Shown here: in pieces, positions 41,930-50,748 of the stretch | Position numbering within the stretch: position 1 is the first letter of the stretch | How the letters are laid out: the number at the start of each line of letters is the position of its first letter | Assembly (NCBI RefSeq): GCF_026341775.1 | Contig: NZ_JAPEOB010000001.1 | Coordinates: 4,464,001-4,528,000, forward strand | Origin: Streptomyces sp. NBC_00654 | Lineage (GTDB): Bacteria > Actinomycetota > Actinomycetes > Streptomycetales > Streptomycetaceae | Reading direction: 5' to 3' | Length of the DNA: 64,000 nucleotides | Translations under genes and position numbers: made by a program | The notes under the pieces: generated by a model | Databases searched by the model: none | The model's input: the letters and a program-made list of their open reading frames with translations, nothing else | What the model was told of the DNA's origin: nothing

Positions 41930-42898
41930 TCATGAAGGAGCCTCCTCGGGGGCGGCGTCGGCCAGCAGCGCCTCGGCGGTGTTGACATCGGTCACCAGCA
42001 CATTGATCAGGCCGTGGTGCAGCGCGACCGCCAGGGCCCGCCGCTTGTCGGCCCCGCGCGCCACGCCGATGCGGACGGGGATCGCCCGCAACTGCTCCAG
42101 ACTCAGGCCGATGAGCCGCTCGTCCACCTCGCCCGGCACGGCGGCGCCGTCCGCGTCGAAAAAGCGCCCGGAGATGTCGCCGACCGCACCACGCTCCCGG
42201 ATGCCCGCGAGTTCCGCGGCGTTCAGGCCCTGAACGAGCAGTCCGGCGTCGGCCGCGGTGCCGCCGACGCCGGCGACCAGCACATCCGCCGATACGGCCC
42301 GCTCCAGCGTCTCCTGGACCGCCGGGTCCTCCCGCCACACCCTTGCGGTCTGCGCGTTGCGCGCGAGCAGCGGAGCGGGCAGGTGGTAGGCCCGCCCGTC
42401 CACGGCGGCGGCGAAGGAGAGGGCCAGCTCATGGGGGCTGGCCGCGCGGGAGACGCCGCCCTTGCTCCCGGTGAGCGGGACGATGCTCAGATTCAGCCCG
42501 GCCGCCTCCCGCAGATGCCTGGGGATCGCGGCGACCGACCCCGACAGGCCCACGGCGACGGTGGTGCCCTCCGTCAGGAATGCGGTGACGCAGTCGGCGG
42601 CCACCGCCCCCAGGGAGTGGAGCGCGCGGCCCTCGTCCTCGAACGCGGGGCCCACCCACGCCTGGAGGAGCGGATAGGTGTGTCCGAGGGCAGATTCCAG
42701 GCCCACGAACAGATGGTCGTCGCTGTGCACCGTGATCTCGACAATCCCGACCATGCGGGCCTCCGCCAGCAGCCGGGTGACCTTGATCCGGGACAGCCCA
42801 CAGAGATCGGCGATCTCCTGGTGGGTCAGACCATGCTCGTAGTACAGCCGCGCGATCCTGCCCAGCGGTGGTTGCTTCTGACCATGTGTTCTCTCCAT
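41930..42898 (-). CDS. SorC/DeoR-type sugar-binding transcriptional regulator
   Basis: 322 residues. The N-terminal HTH is IARLYYEHGLTHQEIADLCG then SRIKVTRLLAEARMVGIVEI; the C-terminal two-thirds is the SorC sugar-phosphate-binding domain (AVGLSGSVAAIP, DVLVAGVGGTAADAG, VTDVNTAEALL). Such regulators bind phosphorylated sugars. The ATG at 42898 has GGAGGATC before it. It is divergent from the MFS transporter gene with a 175-base gap holding the operator box also found before the kinase gene, so it most likely controls all five genes of the island. Confidence 0.9.
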   Translation of the reverse strand: MERTHGQKQPPLGRIARLYYEHGLTHQEIADLCGLSRIKVTRLLAEARMVGIVEITVHSDDHLFVGLESALGHTYPLLQAWVGPAFEDEGRALHSLGAVAADCVTAFLTEGTTVAVGLSGSVAAIPRHLREAAGLNLSIVPLTGSKGGVSRAASPHELALSFAAAVDGRAYHLPAPLLARNAQTARVWREDPAVQETLERAVSADVLVAGVGGTAADAGLLVQGLNAAELAGIRERGAVGDISGRFFDADGAAVPGEVDERLIGLSLEQLRAIPVRIGVARGADKRRALAVALHHGLINVLVTDVNTAEALLADAAPEEAPS

Positions 42899-43013
42899 TG
42901 ATCCTCCGTTCGGATCCTGTCCTCGCCGCTCTCCGCCGGTCAAGGCCTGGCGGACCGGAGAACGCGCACCCCGGCCAAGGGTTGACACCCGCAGAGGCGC
43001 CACTCATATTACA

Positions 43014-43047
43014 TGCACTTTGGTTCGAGTTTTGATCAAATGTTCAC
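43014..43047. promoter_or_regulatory. Operator-like box in the sorC/MFS divergent promoter
   Basis: It starts TGCACTTT, contains the perfect dyad TTTGATCAAA at 43031-43040 and ends TGATCAAATGTTCA, nearly identical to the end of the box at 38450-38484. The spacing between conserved parts is also kept. Confidence 0.65.
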
Positions 43048-43073
43048 GCGTTGTTGCGTACGTCGGAGGACAC

Positions 43074-44423
43074 ATGCCCACCTCGTCTCATACCGCGGCC
43101 GACGCCGCCGTGCCCCGCCCCGGACTGCTCGAACGGCAGGGGATCGTCCGCCCGCTCGCCTTCGGCTACCTCGCCGTCATGCTCTTCATGGTCGGCGACG
43201 GCATCGAAGTCGGATTCCTCTCGCCCTATCTGGAGTCACGCGGGCTCTCCGGCAGCGAGGTCGCCCTGCTGTGGAGCGTCTACGGCTTCGTGGTCGCCGT
43301 CGCGGCCTGGCTCTCCGGCGCGCTCGCCGAAGCCTGGGGCCCCCGTCGGGTGATGCTCCTGGGCCTGGGGATCTGGGGGGTCTTCGAGGTCCTCTTCCTG
43401 ACTGTCGGCGTGGCCGCCGGGAACTACCCGCTGATGCTGCTGACGTTCGGCATCCGGGGTCTGGGCTACCCCTTCTTCGCCTATGGCTTCCTGGTCTGGA
43501 TCGCCATGGAGACCCCGAGCGAGAAACTCAGCCGCGCCGTCAGCTGGTACTGGTTCGCCTCCACCGCCGGACTCGGCGTCATCAGCTCCTACTTCGCGGG
43601 CGCGGTCATCCCCGTCGTCGGTGAGATGGCCACCCTCTGGCTCTCCCTCGCCTTCGTCGCCGCCGGCGGCGCGCTGGTGCTCTTCCTTGTCCGGGCCCGG
43701 GTCACCAAGGGGCCTCCGGCATCGATGAAGGACTCCATGTCCCAGATGGTCAAGGCGCTCACCGTCGTCAAGACGCACCCCCGCGTGGGCGTCGGAGGCG
43801 TGGTCCGAATGATCAACACCCTGTCCTTCTACGCCTTCGTGGTCTTCCTGACGACCCATATGGTCAACGAGGTCGGCTTCTCCACGGCGCAGTGGCAGAC
43901 CATCTGGGGCACGATGCTGCTGGCCAATGTCGTGGCCAACCTCCTCTCCGGCTACGTCGCGGACTGGATCGGCGGCGTCAACACCGTCGCCTGGGCCGGC
44001 GGGCTTGGCTGTTTCGTGACCGTGCTCGCGCTTTACTACGTGCCCGAGGCGGTCGGCCCCAGCTTCGGCATCACGCTCGCCGTCGCCGTCGTCTACGGGC
44101 TGGCCCTCGGGGCGTTCGTACCACTCTCCGCGATCATGCCGCTCCTCGCGCCCCGCCATATCGCCAGCGCGGTCGCCATCCTCAACCTGGGCGCCGGCCT
44201 CAGCCAGTTCGTCGGCTCGGCCGTGGCCGGACTGGTCGGCCCGATCGGCATCGAGGGCACCGTCTGGGTGATCGCCTCCGTCTATCTGGTGGGTCTGGTG
44301 CTCACCTTCACCCTCAAGGAGCCGAAGCCCGCCGCGGACGACGCGGTGGCGGACGGGCTGCTCTCTCCGTCGCCGGCCAAGGAGCCGACCGGGGCGGCGG
44401 TCGTCGCACGGTCGGGGGAGTGA
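43074..44423 (+). CDS. MFS transporter, RbtT/DalT/CsbX-like (polyol or sugar importer)
   Basis: 449-residue permease with twelve predicted membrane helices. The N-terminal motif GDGIEVGFLSPYLESRG and the RGLGYPFFAYGFLVWIAMET segment resemble the ribitol/D-arabinitol transporter subfamily. The loop after helix 2 carries ALAEAWGPRRVM, the MFS signature. The ATG at 43074 has GGAGGA just upstream. It faces the SorC regulator gene and should import the substrate used by the kinase and aldolase. Confidence 0.88.
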   Translation: MPTSSHTAADAAVPRPGLLERQGIVRPLAFGYLAVMLFMVGDGIEVGFLSPYLESRGLSGSEVALLWSVYGFVVAVAAWLSGALAEAWGPRRVMLLGLGIWGVFEVLFLTVGVAAGNYPLMLLTFGIRGLGYPFFAYGFLVWIAMETPSEKLSRAVSWYWFASTAGLGVISSYFAGAVIPVVGEMATLWLSLAFVAAGGALVLFLVRARVTKGPPASMKDSMSQMVKALTVVKTHPRVGVGGVVRMINTLSFYAFVVFLTTHMVNEVGFSTAQWQTIWGTMLLANVVANLLSGYVADWIGGVNTVAWAGGLGCFVTVLALYYVPEAVGPSFGITLAVAVVYGLALGAFVPLSAIMPLLAPRHIASAVAILNLGAGLSQFVGSAVAGLVGPIGIEGTVWVIASVYLVGLVLTFTLKEPKPAADDAVADGLLSPSPAKEPTGAAVVARSGE

Positions 44424-44440
44424 GCGGGACGCAGACCAGG

Positions 44441-44480
44441 CCGCCGATGCCCGCCGATGCCCGCCGATGCCCGCCGACGC
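44441..44480 (+). repeat. Four tandem 10-base units
   Basis: CCGCCGATGC is repeated three times followed by one copy with a single change (CCGCCGACGC), just after the MFS stop. The last copy contributes to the hairpin at 44472-44515. Confidence 0.8.
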
Positions 44481-44515
44481 CCGCAGACCGCCGCGACGGT
44501 CGGCGGGCGTCGGCG
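44472..44515 (+). terminator. Hairpin downstream of the MFS gene
   Basis: CGCCGACGCCCGC and its exact complement form a 13-bp stem 49 bases past the MFS stop, suitable as its terminator. Confidence 0.6.
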
Positions 44516-45547
44516 ATGGATGACATGGTGTGGCCACTGTGTGATAGCCGCGAGCGAAGCGGACGCGGAACGGACCGGGGAGGAGCACGGCCTTCTGCCC
44601 GACGAGCGGGGCGTGATCGAGATGCTCCATGACCGGCATCCCAGAGAGGTCAGCGTCACCCGCGTGGGTTGATGGAATCGAAGCCCCTGCGACGGGCGCT
44701 CCGGCCCGTGCTGGATCGATGCCGAGCGCGTACCGCCGGCCTGGGGAGCCACACCTCCAGCCGGGCCGGCGTACCGTCCGGCAGCTCCTCGCGCCAGGAC
44801 CGGGGCACGACGAGCCACCCTTCCCACTCCTCGTACTGGGTAAGCGCCGCGACGCCAGGCCCAACACGCCCCCAGCCGCCGCTCGGTGCGGCGGGCGGAC
44901 CTCCCGTCGGCGCACGTGCCCCCGGCCCTGGCCGGAAGCGGGTGCGAGGTCCCGGGGACCCGCCGCTTCGACTTTGACGACCGGGCCGAGGACGGCAAGA
45001 CGGATTTTCTCCTGGATCCGCTCGACGGGGCCTGGGCGAAGGTCGCCCTTGAGGTGTCTTCCCTGACTGCCCCTGACCGTCAGAGCCTCTGACAGGGCCT
45101 TGACCAGCACTACGGCCAGCTGACCCTCTTGCCTGCAAGGAGACCGGATGGTCGAGTCGCTCCTGGCACGCACGTGAAGAGGTCGGCCACGCCACTGGTC
45201 GGACCGGCGGCCGACCAGCCGGCTGCTCACTGATCGGCTGCCGCGACCCCGCCCCCGGCTCCGGGCAGCCGCGACGGTCACACCCGGCAGGAGCAGGACC
45301 GTTGGGACGACGGCTTCAGCACGTGTACCCGTGAGAGCGAGGAGCCTTTCGGCAGGGTGTGGTTCTCCGAGGCCGACGAGCCGGACGAGTCCGGCTCGAT
45401 TCCAAAGAGTTCGACACCTGGTCCGCACTGACGGCGACCAACTCGGCATCCTCGCCGACCTCGTGGAGCCGCCCGGTGGGTGGGTGCGCGCGATGTGATA
45501 CAGGTCACCATGCCACTTGGGAGGTGTTTCGTGTTTACCTACAGCTG
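44516..45547. other. Region without a firm gene, possible gene remnants
   Basis: About 1 kb. A minus frame near 44680-44860 contains ALTQYEEWEGWLVVPRSWRE then ELPDGTPARLEVWLP, and a plus frame near 44965-45090 ends with FDDRAEDGKTDFLLDPLDGA. Both look protein-like but are short, have no clear starts and belong to no family I know. They may be relics of lost genes. Confidence 0.35.
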
Positions 45548-45560
45548 TCCAACATTTGGA
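45548..45560. promoter_or_regulatory. Dyad overlapping the FadR-type gene's ribosome site
   Basis: TCCAA-CAT-TTGGA has perfect five-base arms and ends in the GGAGG that precedes the regulator ATG. It is a candidate autoregulatory site. Confidence 0.35.
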
Positions 45561-45567
45561 GGTTTGA

Positions 45568-46293
45568 ATGGAGGGGTTGAGGGAGCCGCGCCGTGGCGCG
45601 ACCCTGTCCGCCCAGGCCGCTGATCAACTACGGGAGCAGATCGCCTCCGGCCGCTGGCCGGTCGGTAGTCGGATACCTCCCGAACACGAGTTGGTCGCGA
45701 CTCTCGGAATCAGTCGCAACACCGTGCGAGAGGCCTTGCGCTCTTTGGTGCATCTGGGCCTGCTGGAAGCCCGTGCCGGGGACGGCACCTACGTCCGGGT
45801 CGCCAGCGAGTTGGAGGCAGTGCTGGTGCGCAGGGCGGCAACGGCACACCTGTCCGATGTCTTCGAACTGCGCGCGGTATTGGAGGAGCATGCTGCGGGG
45901 CTGGCCGCGCAGCGTCGGACGAGCGCAGACGTGCAGCGATTGCGGGAGCTGCTGCACAAGGCGCAGGAGACCAACTGTGCCGGTGAGATGACCGCGTTGG
46001 CTGACGCCGATGGCTCATTCCACCTGGCGGTGGTGGAAGCCGGCGGGAACAGGTTGCTTGCCGAGGTCTACAAGCACTTGGGGAGCGCGCTGGCCGCAGC
46101 GGTCGCCGGGCTGACCTGGGGCAGTGATATCGCCGCCGAACACGACCACTGGCACACCACCCTCGTAGAGGCCATTGCAGCGGGAGATGCGGTGGCTGCC
46201 CGCTCCGCAGCCTCCACGCTCGTGCGGATCAGCCGTCGCGCTGCGCCGGGGCAAGAGGGGGTGCATGAGCGTGACTGTGCCGAAGGACGCTGA
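45568..46293 (+). CDS. GntR/FadR-family transcriptional regulator
   Basis: 241 residues. The GntR winged helix is QAADQLREQIASGRWPVGSR, then RNTVREALRSLVHLGLLEAR; the FadR-type (FCD) helical effector domain follows with DVFELRAVLEEHAAGLAA, the Asp/His metal pattern (DGSFHLAVVEAGGN) and a terminal EHDHWHTTLVEAI. Metal and a small organic acid are the usual effectors. The ATG at 45568 has TTTGGAGG before it. The gene overlaps the next by 29 bases, so it likely regulates its own operon. Confidence 0.92.
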   Translation: MEGLREPRRGATLSAQAADQLREQIASGRWPVGSRIPPEHELVATLGISRNTVREALRSLVHLGLLEARAGDGTYVRVASELEAVLVRRAATAHLSDVFELRAVLEEHAAGLAAQRRTSADVQRLRELLHKAQETNCAGEMTALADADGSFHLAVVEAGGNRLLAEVYKHLGSALAAAVAGLTWGSDIAAEHDHWHTTLVEAIAAGDAVAARSAASTLVRISRRAAPGQEGVHERDCAEGR

Positions 46294-47539
46294 CGCTTCC
46301 GTGGACGAATCCGACGGTCACCAGGGCGGAGCGCCTCGCGTGGGGTTGCTCCTGGTCGGGATCTTGCTTATCGCGGCGAATCTGCGGGCGCCGCTGACAG
46401 GTGTCGGTTCGGTGCTGCCGATGATCGAACACGACACCGGCTTGTCCAGCACTGCGGCAGGACTGCTCAACGCTTTGCCACTACTGGCTTTCGCGGCCAC
46501 GTCACCGCTGGTGGGCAGGAGCGCGCAGCGCCACGGAACCGAGCGCGTCTTGTGGATCGCTTTGCTGGTACTGACGGCCGGTATTGTGCTGCGCTCGCTG
46601 CCAGGCGTGGTGACCTTGTTCGCCGGCACCGTGATCATGGCAGCGGCGATCGCCTACGGCAACGTGCTGCTGCCCTCGCTGGTCAAAAGCACTGTTCCCG
46701 AACGGCGGATCGCCGCAGTCACCGGGCTTTACGTCACTGTCATGGGGTTGATAGCCGCGGTGTCCTCCGGGGTGTCCGTGCCCCTGGCTGACCATCTTCC
46801 CGGAGGATGGCATACCGCGTTGGGCTGCTGGGCGGTGCTGGCGCTGCTCGGGGTCCTGGCCTGGGCACCGCAACTGGCCCGCCGTCGGCCCGTAACTTCC
46901 ACCGCCCCCGGAGCGGAGCAGGGGCATACTCTGTGGCGTTACCCACTGGCCTGGCAGGTCAGTGCGTTCATGGGACTGCAGTCCCTCGGTTTTTACACCA
47001 CGATCGCGTGGTTGCCCAGCATCGTGCACGACCACGGCGCCTCCGAAGGCGCCGCCGGCTGGCAGCTGTTCCTGCTCCAGGTGACCGGTCTGGCCTCCAG
47101 CAGTACTGTGCCGATCCTCGCCCGTCAACTCACTGACCAACGGCTGCTGGCCGTCAGCGGTTCATTGATGTGCGCCACCGGATACCTGGGGCTGCTCCTG
47201 GCCCCCGAGATGGCGACCGCCTGGAGTGTGCTGATCGGCCTTGGCGGCGGCGCCTGCCTGGTGTTGGCGCTGACGTTCCAAGGCCAGCGTGCGGCCGACG
47301 CGTCCCAGGCCGCCGCGCTGTCCGGCATGGCCCAAAGCGTCGGCTATCTCCTGGCCGCCGTTGGGCCCCTGCTGTTCGGCTCAGTCCACGACCTCGCCGG
47401 TGGGTGGACTGTCCCGCTCGGCCTTCTTGTCGCGCTGACCCTCGTTCAGGGCCTCTTCGGCCTCGGAGCTGGTCGCGCCGTCCGCCTTCCGCAATCAACG
47501 AGCGCTCAGCTGGCACCGGAAAGGAAACAATCCGCATGA
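46265..47539 (+). CDS. MFS transporter of the CynX/NimT type
   Basis: 424-residue permease with about twelve hydrophobic helices. The start LLLVGILLIAANLRAPLTGV and RYPLAWQVSAFMGLQSLGFY are typical of the cyanate/nitroimidazole subgroup. The ATG at 46265 lies within the end of the regulator gene, and its stop overlaps the next start (ATGA). The cargo is probably a small N-heterocycle or organic anion metabolised by the product of the next gene. Confidence 0.88.
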   Translation: MSVTVPKDADASVDESDGHQGGAPRVGLLLVGILLIAANLRAPLTGVGSVLPMIEHDTGLSSTAAGLLNALPLLAFAATSPLVGRSAQRHGTERVLWIALLVLTAGIVLRSLPGVVTLFAGTVIMAAAIAYGNVLLPSLVKSTVPERRIAAVTGLYVTVMGLIAAVSSGVSVPLADHLPGGWHTALGCWAVLALLGVLAWAPQLARRRPVTSTAPGAEQGHTLWRYPLAWQVSAFMGLQSLGFYTTIAWLPSIVHDHGASEGAAGWQLFLLQVTGLASSSTVPILARQLTDQRLLAVSGSLMCATGYLGLLLAPEMATAWSVLIGLGGGACLVLALTFQGQRAADASQAAALSGMAQSVGYLLAAVGPLLFGSVHDLAGGWTVPLGLLVALTLVQGLFGLGAGRAVRLPQSTSAQLAPERKQSA

Positions 47540-48651
47540 ACGGAACGACCTGCTTCAGTTACTTGGACACTCCCATGGCAGCACCGCTGTCCATCACCGA
47601 ACTCATGCCCGGCGCCTATAACGTCATGGAGTACACCGCCGTTGCCGCCGGCGAACAGGTGCTGATCTTGACGGAGAACTCGGTGGACCCTGTGGTGGTG
47701 CAGGCACTGGCGGCAGCAGCCGCCTGTCGCAACGCCGAGGTGCACGTTCTGGCCGTTCCCCCATTCAGCGCGGGTGGCTGGGACTCCGAGCGGCCATCAC
47801 CAATGCTGTCGGCCATCCACGCCGAGGCTGATGTCGTGCTCTCCTGCACATGGTGGGGTGAGGTGCACAGCGACCGCTTGTTCTTCGACGAGATCGCCAA
47901 GCGCAAGGCCCGGTTTCTCTCACTGCACCAGACCGCGACCGCATCGGCTCTGGCCACCGGTGCCCGCTTCCCGCTGGAGCTGTATTTCGCCTTGGAATCC
48001 AAGGCGACCGCACAAATCGCCGCAGCCGGCGAGATCCGGGTAACCACCGCTGCAGGCACCGATGTGACCTTCCGTGACCTCGCAACCAGTGGCCATCACG
48101 CTCCTCTCATCGCTGGAATGTGGCGGCCCTTCCCTTACGGCGGCGTCAACTTCTACCCCAACCGCACCGACGGGCTGCTGGTTATCGAGGAGTCCACGGT
48201 CACCGGCACACCGGCCGAGCCCACCACGATCGAACTCACCAACAACGTGGTAACAGCGATCGAGGGCGCGACTGCCGCCACCGAGCTACGCCAGTATTCA
48301 CCAAGGGGCTACTATCTGCGGCACGCCCTGATCGGACTCAACCCGAAAGTGCGCTCAAGCGGTGGCACCCAGTTCGAACGGGAGAAGCACGCCGGTGCGT
48401 TCTACCTTGGCCTGGACGCCCTGACCAAGGAGGGGAAGCCTGACCGTAGCGGGCCAGGACACGCCCACTGCGACTGCCAGTTCGACAAGCCGACCATCAC
48501 CATTGACGGCACGCCCTTTATTGAAGACGGTCGCCTCCGCCTTCTCGAAGATCCCGAAATCCGCGAACTGGCCGCACGGTTCGGCCCCGCCGATGTGCTC
48601 CTTGATTCCAATCCTCGAATGGTACTACCTGCCAGATATGTACGGTATTAA
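47536..48651 (+). CDS. NicX/peptidase-M29-like metalloenzyme
   Basis: 371 residues. The fold resembles M29 aminopeptidases and NicX, the mononuclear iron 2,5-dihydroxypyridine 5,6-dioxygenase. Candidate ligands are His285 in EREKHAGAF and His311-x-Asp313 in GHAHCDCQ, which matches NicX's two His plus one Asp in HxD form. The cysteines and acidic pattern for a dizinc M29 site are less evident. ATG 47536 overlaps the MFS stop by four bases, so uptake and catalysis are coupled. Ring cleavage of an N-heteroaromatic is a fair inference; other chemistry in this fold is possible. Confidence 0.65.
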   Translation: MNGTTCFSYLDTPMAAPLSITELMPGAYNVMEYTAVAAGEQVLILTENSVDPVVVQALAAAAACRNAEVHVLAVPPFSAGGWDSERPSPMLSAIHAEADVVLSCTWWGEVHSDRLFFDEIAKRKARFLSLHQTATASALATGARFPLELYFALESKATAQIAAAGEIRVTTAAGTDVTFRDLATSGHHAPLIAGMWRPFPYGGVNFYPNRTDGLLVIEESTVTGTPAEPTTIELTNNVVTAIEGATAATELRQYSPRGYYLRHALIGLNPKVRSSGGTQFEREKHAGAFYLGLDALTKEGKPDRSGPGHAHCDCQFDKPTITIDGTPFIEDGRLRLLEDPEIRELAARFGPADVLLDSNPRMVLPARYVRY

Positions 48652-48933
48652 CTACTGACCTTGAGTTCGTCCTGTCGTAGGGGCTGGTGGTTTGACCTTG
48701 ACCCCGAATCCTGAACACGGTTTAGGCGGCTGGTGCCGGCGTAGTTGGTGTGTGCTGGAGGGTGTTCTATGCTGCACAGCCGCTTCACGGCATGGCGGCG
48801 CCGGAGGTCGGTGACACACTGGAAGCGGTTCACCAGCGCGTCTCCCCGGCGAAATACTTCGCCGCATTCCGCGGGATCTCGCGTTCCTCCTCCTACTCGC
48901 GGAACTTCTTGCGCACGGTTGTGTGACGCCGGC

Positions 48934-49815
48934 TCAGCGTGGAGTGCGATCAGGGTTGCTGGGGAGTCCGTGAAAACCTGCATCATCAAAGCAGGTTTCG
49001 CATTGGAACTCGTCGGGCGGCATCCGGGGAACGAATTCCTTGCACCCGACAGAACACCCTTCGTCGGGGAGACACATGGTGGGGAAGGTCGGCCACGCAA
49101 CCGTGAAACCGATCCGAGAATGCGCGAGATGCGGATCGTTCGTGCTGAAGGTGTGCACAAAATCTTCCGACCGCTCTCTGCGTTGTCCCTCGAGAGGCTT
49201 GCACTTGACAGCAATTGAGCGCGCTTCATGAGGGGCGATCGGATCGGGACGGGCCGTTATGATGCAGGGAGACCCGCTGCCGCCCAAGTGTGAGCCGACT
49301 GCATCTTCGATGATCAACGGTGCGGTGCCCACGTTGTGGACTCCGATTCCATGTGTGGTTTCTGTTTCCTGTCCTTCCAGTTGAGGTTGCGAGAAGTTCG
49401 CCCAGGATTGAAGGGTTTCGTCCTCCGTGTGCGAGATGAAGCCGACGAAGTCCAGCGCTTCGGGCTCGTTGTTCTTGATCTGAAGCTGCCAGGGGCCGGA
49501 GGAGGCGCTGTGGTTGACGGTCACCAGGTAGGTGTCGATGTCCTCAGCGATACGGTGGCAATCGGCGGTTGCCACGGTCGTTCCTCCACTTCCCGTGATG
49601 TCGACCGGGTCGGCACCCTCCTCCACCGCCGTGGGACCGCCCAGGCCTGCCTTGATCAAGAACGTCGGCGGTGCCCCGCCGTGCACGACGTTGGCTTCCA
49701 GATGTGCGATCGTCCGGAGGAACGTCTGCTCGGCACCCAGCAGCACGACGAACTCGATCGGAGAGCTCATCTCGTTTTCGGCCAGACGGGAGGTTCGGAA
49801 CAGTTCGAATACCAT
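48934..49815 (-). CDS. Uncharacterised two-domain beta-sandwich protein with C-terminal Cys cluster (paralog C)
   Basis: 293 residues, no signal peptide. The N-terminal domain includes SSGPWQLQIKNNEPEALDFV and DETLQSWANFS, shared with the next two upstream genes. The second domain (GIGVHNVGTAPLIIEDAVGS, RPDPIAPHEARSIAVKC, HTFSTNDPHLAHSRIGFTV) has the pattern of ASH/choice-of-anchor-D Ig-like folds. The end has six cysteines (CLPDEGCSVGCKEF and FQCETCFDD), probably a metal-binding knuckle. It is the last gene of the five-gene minus-strand set; ATG 49815 has AAGGAG. The role is unknown. Confidence 0.7.
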   Translation of the reverse strand: MVFELFRTSRLAENEMSSPIEFVVLLGAEQTFLRTIAHLEANVVHGGAPPTFLIKAGLGGPTAVEEGADPVDITGSGGTTVATADCHRIAEDIDTYLVTVNHSASSGPWQLQIKNNEPEALDFVGFISHTEDETLQSWANFSQPQLEGQETETTHGIGVHNVGTAPLIIEDAVGSHLGGSGSPCIITARPDPIAPHEARSIAVKCKPLEGQRRERSEDFVHTFSTNDPHLAHSRIGFTVAWPTFPTMCLPDEGCSVGCKEFVPRMPPDEFQCETCFDDAGFHGLPSNPDRTPR

Positions 49816-49953
49816 GATCCATTTCTCCTTTGCCGCATGAAACCGAATGACCTGTCACCTGAGGCGCCCGCCCGCCCGTTCGCGAACGGTTCATCGGGAG
49901 CTGTGAATGCAGACGCAGTTCAGAACATTGATGTCAAGCATTTTGTTCGCCTC

Positions 49954-50667
49954 TCAGGACGGGTCGGCCACGATCTGCAGGGTGGTGTGGGCGGACTTTT
50001 CGTCGTTGGTTCTGAACGTGTGCTCGAGGTTCCTGCGGCTGAGGATCTCCCCACAACTGAACGCCAGGTGATCGACGCCATGCGGGGCGATCTCCGCAGG
50101 ACGGTGGACGAGGACGACGGGGGAGTCCTGCCCGCCGACCGGTGTTCCCGGACTGTCGTCGATCGTGAGAGTTCCGGTCCCCTGGTTCCGCACGACGACG
50201 AAGCCGACCGGGCTTGCGCCGGTGATCGACAGCTGGTCCTCCAGTGCCATCCAGGGCTGGAACGTGTCGTCCTTGATGTTCGAGTTGACCCAGGTGAAAC
50301 GCAACGTACGGTCGGCCTTGTTCTTGATGCGCAGTTGCCAGCTGGTTCTCGACTCCGTGTGGTTGACGACCGTCAGGAGATAGATGTCATCGTGCAGGGG
50401 CTGACAGCTCGCCGTCCCTCCCCCCTTCGGGCCGGGAATGCCGACCTCCGTGCCGTCCGCGTCAACCGTGGTGATGAGGCCTTGGCCCAGCTTGATCCCG
50501 AAGGTCGGGGCGGCACCGTTCAGCGGCGTATTGTCGGTCCACAGCGCGATGACCCGAAGGAACATCGGCACGGGTTCGATCGGTACCTCGAAATCGACCA
50601 GCGGGCCGGTCTGGCCGGGCGCCAGCGTCAGCGGCTCGTCCGAGGGGAAGATCTGGATCACGCTCAT
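49954..50667 (-). CDS. Uncharacterised two-domain beta-sandwich protein (paralog B)
   Basis: 237 residues, no signal peptide. It shares the N-terminal domain of its neighbours (IEPVPMFLRVIALWTDNTPL, then TSWQLRIKNKADRTLRF, then DDTFQPWMALED) and the Ig-like second domain (VVVRNQGTGTLTIDDSPGTP, HRPAEIAPHGVDHLAFSCG, HTFRTNDEKSAHTTLQIV). It ends at ADPS, without the cysteine tail of paralogs A and C. The ATG at 50667 has only a weak ribosome site, 82 bases after the previous stop. The function is unknown. Confidence 0.7.
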   Translation of the reverse strand: MSVIQIFPSDEPLTLAPGQTGPLVDFEVPIEPVPMFLRVIALWTDNTPLNGAAPTFGIKLGQGLITTVDADGTEVGIPGPKGGGTASCQPLHDDIYLLTVVNHTESRTSWQLRIKNKADRTLRFTWVNSNIKDDTFQPWMALEDQLSITGASPVGFVVVRNQGTGTLTIDDSPGTPVGGQDSPVVLVHRPAEIAPHGVDHLAFSCGEILSRRNLEHTFRTNDEKSAHTTLQIVADPS

Positions 50668-50748
50668 CGCATATCCCCGATTCTTACGCCGGTGTGGAGA
50701 GTCTGTGCACGGCATTGCGGCAGCGGCTCGTTCCTGGAGATCGCCGCA

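Noticed and set aside
44441..44480. Tandem 10-base units considered as a CRISPR array
   Set aside because: The units are contiguous without spacers and no cas genes are near.
43236..45449. 737-residue open frame on the minus strand
   Set aside because: Mostly antisense to the MFS transporter gene; no motifs and no start signal.
48700..48930. Frame ending SPAKYFAAFRGISRSSSYSR
   Set aside because: It might be the tail of a lost transposase, but it is too short and unmatched to support.
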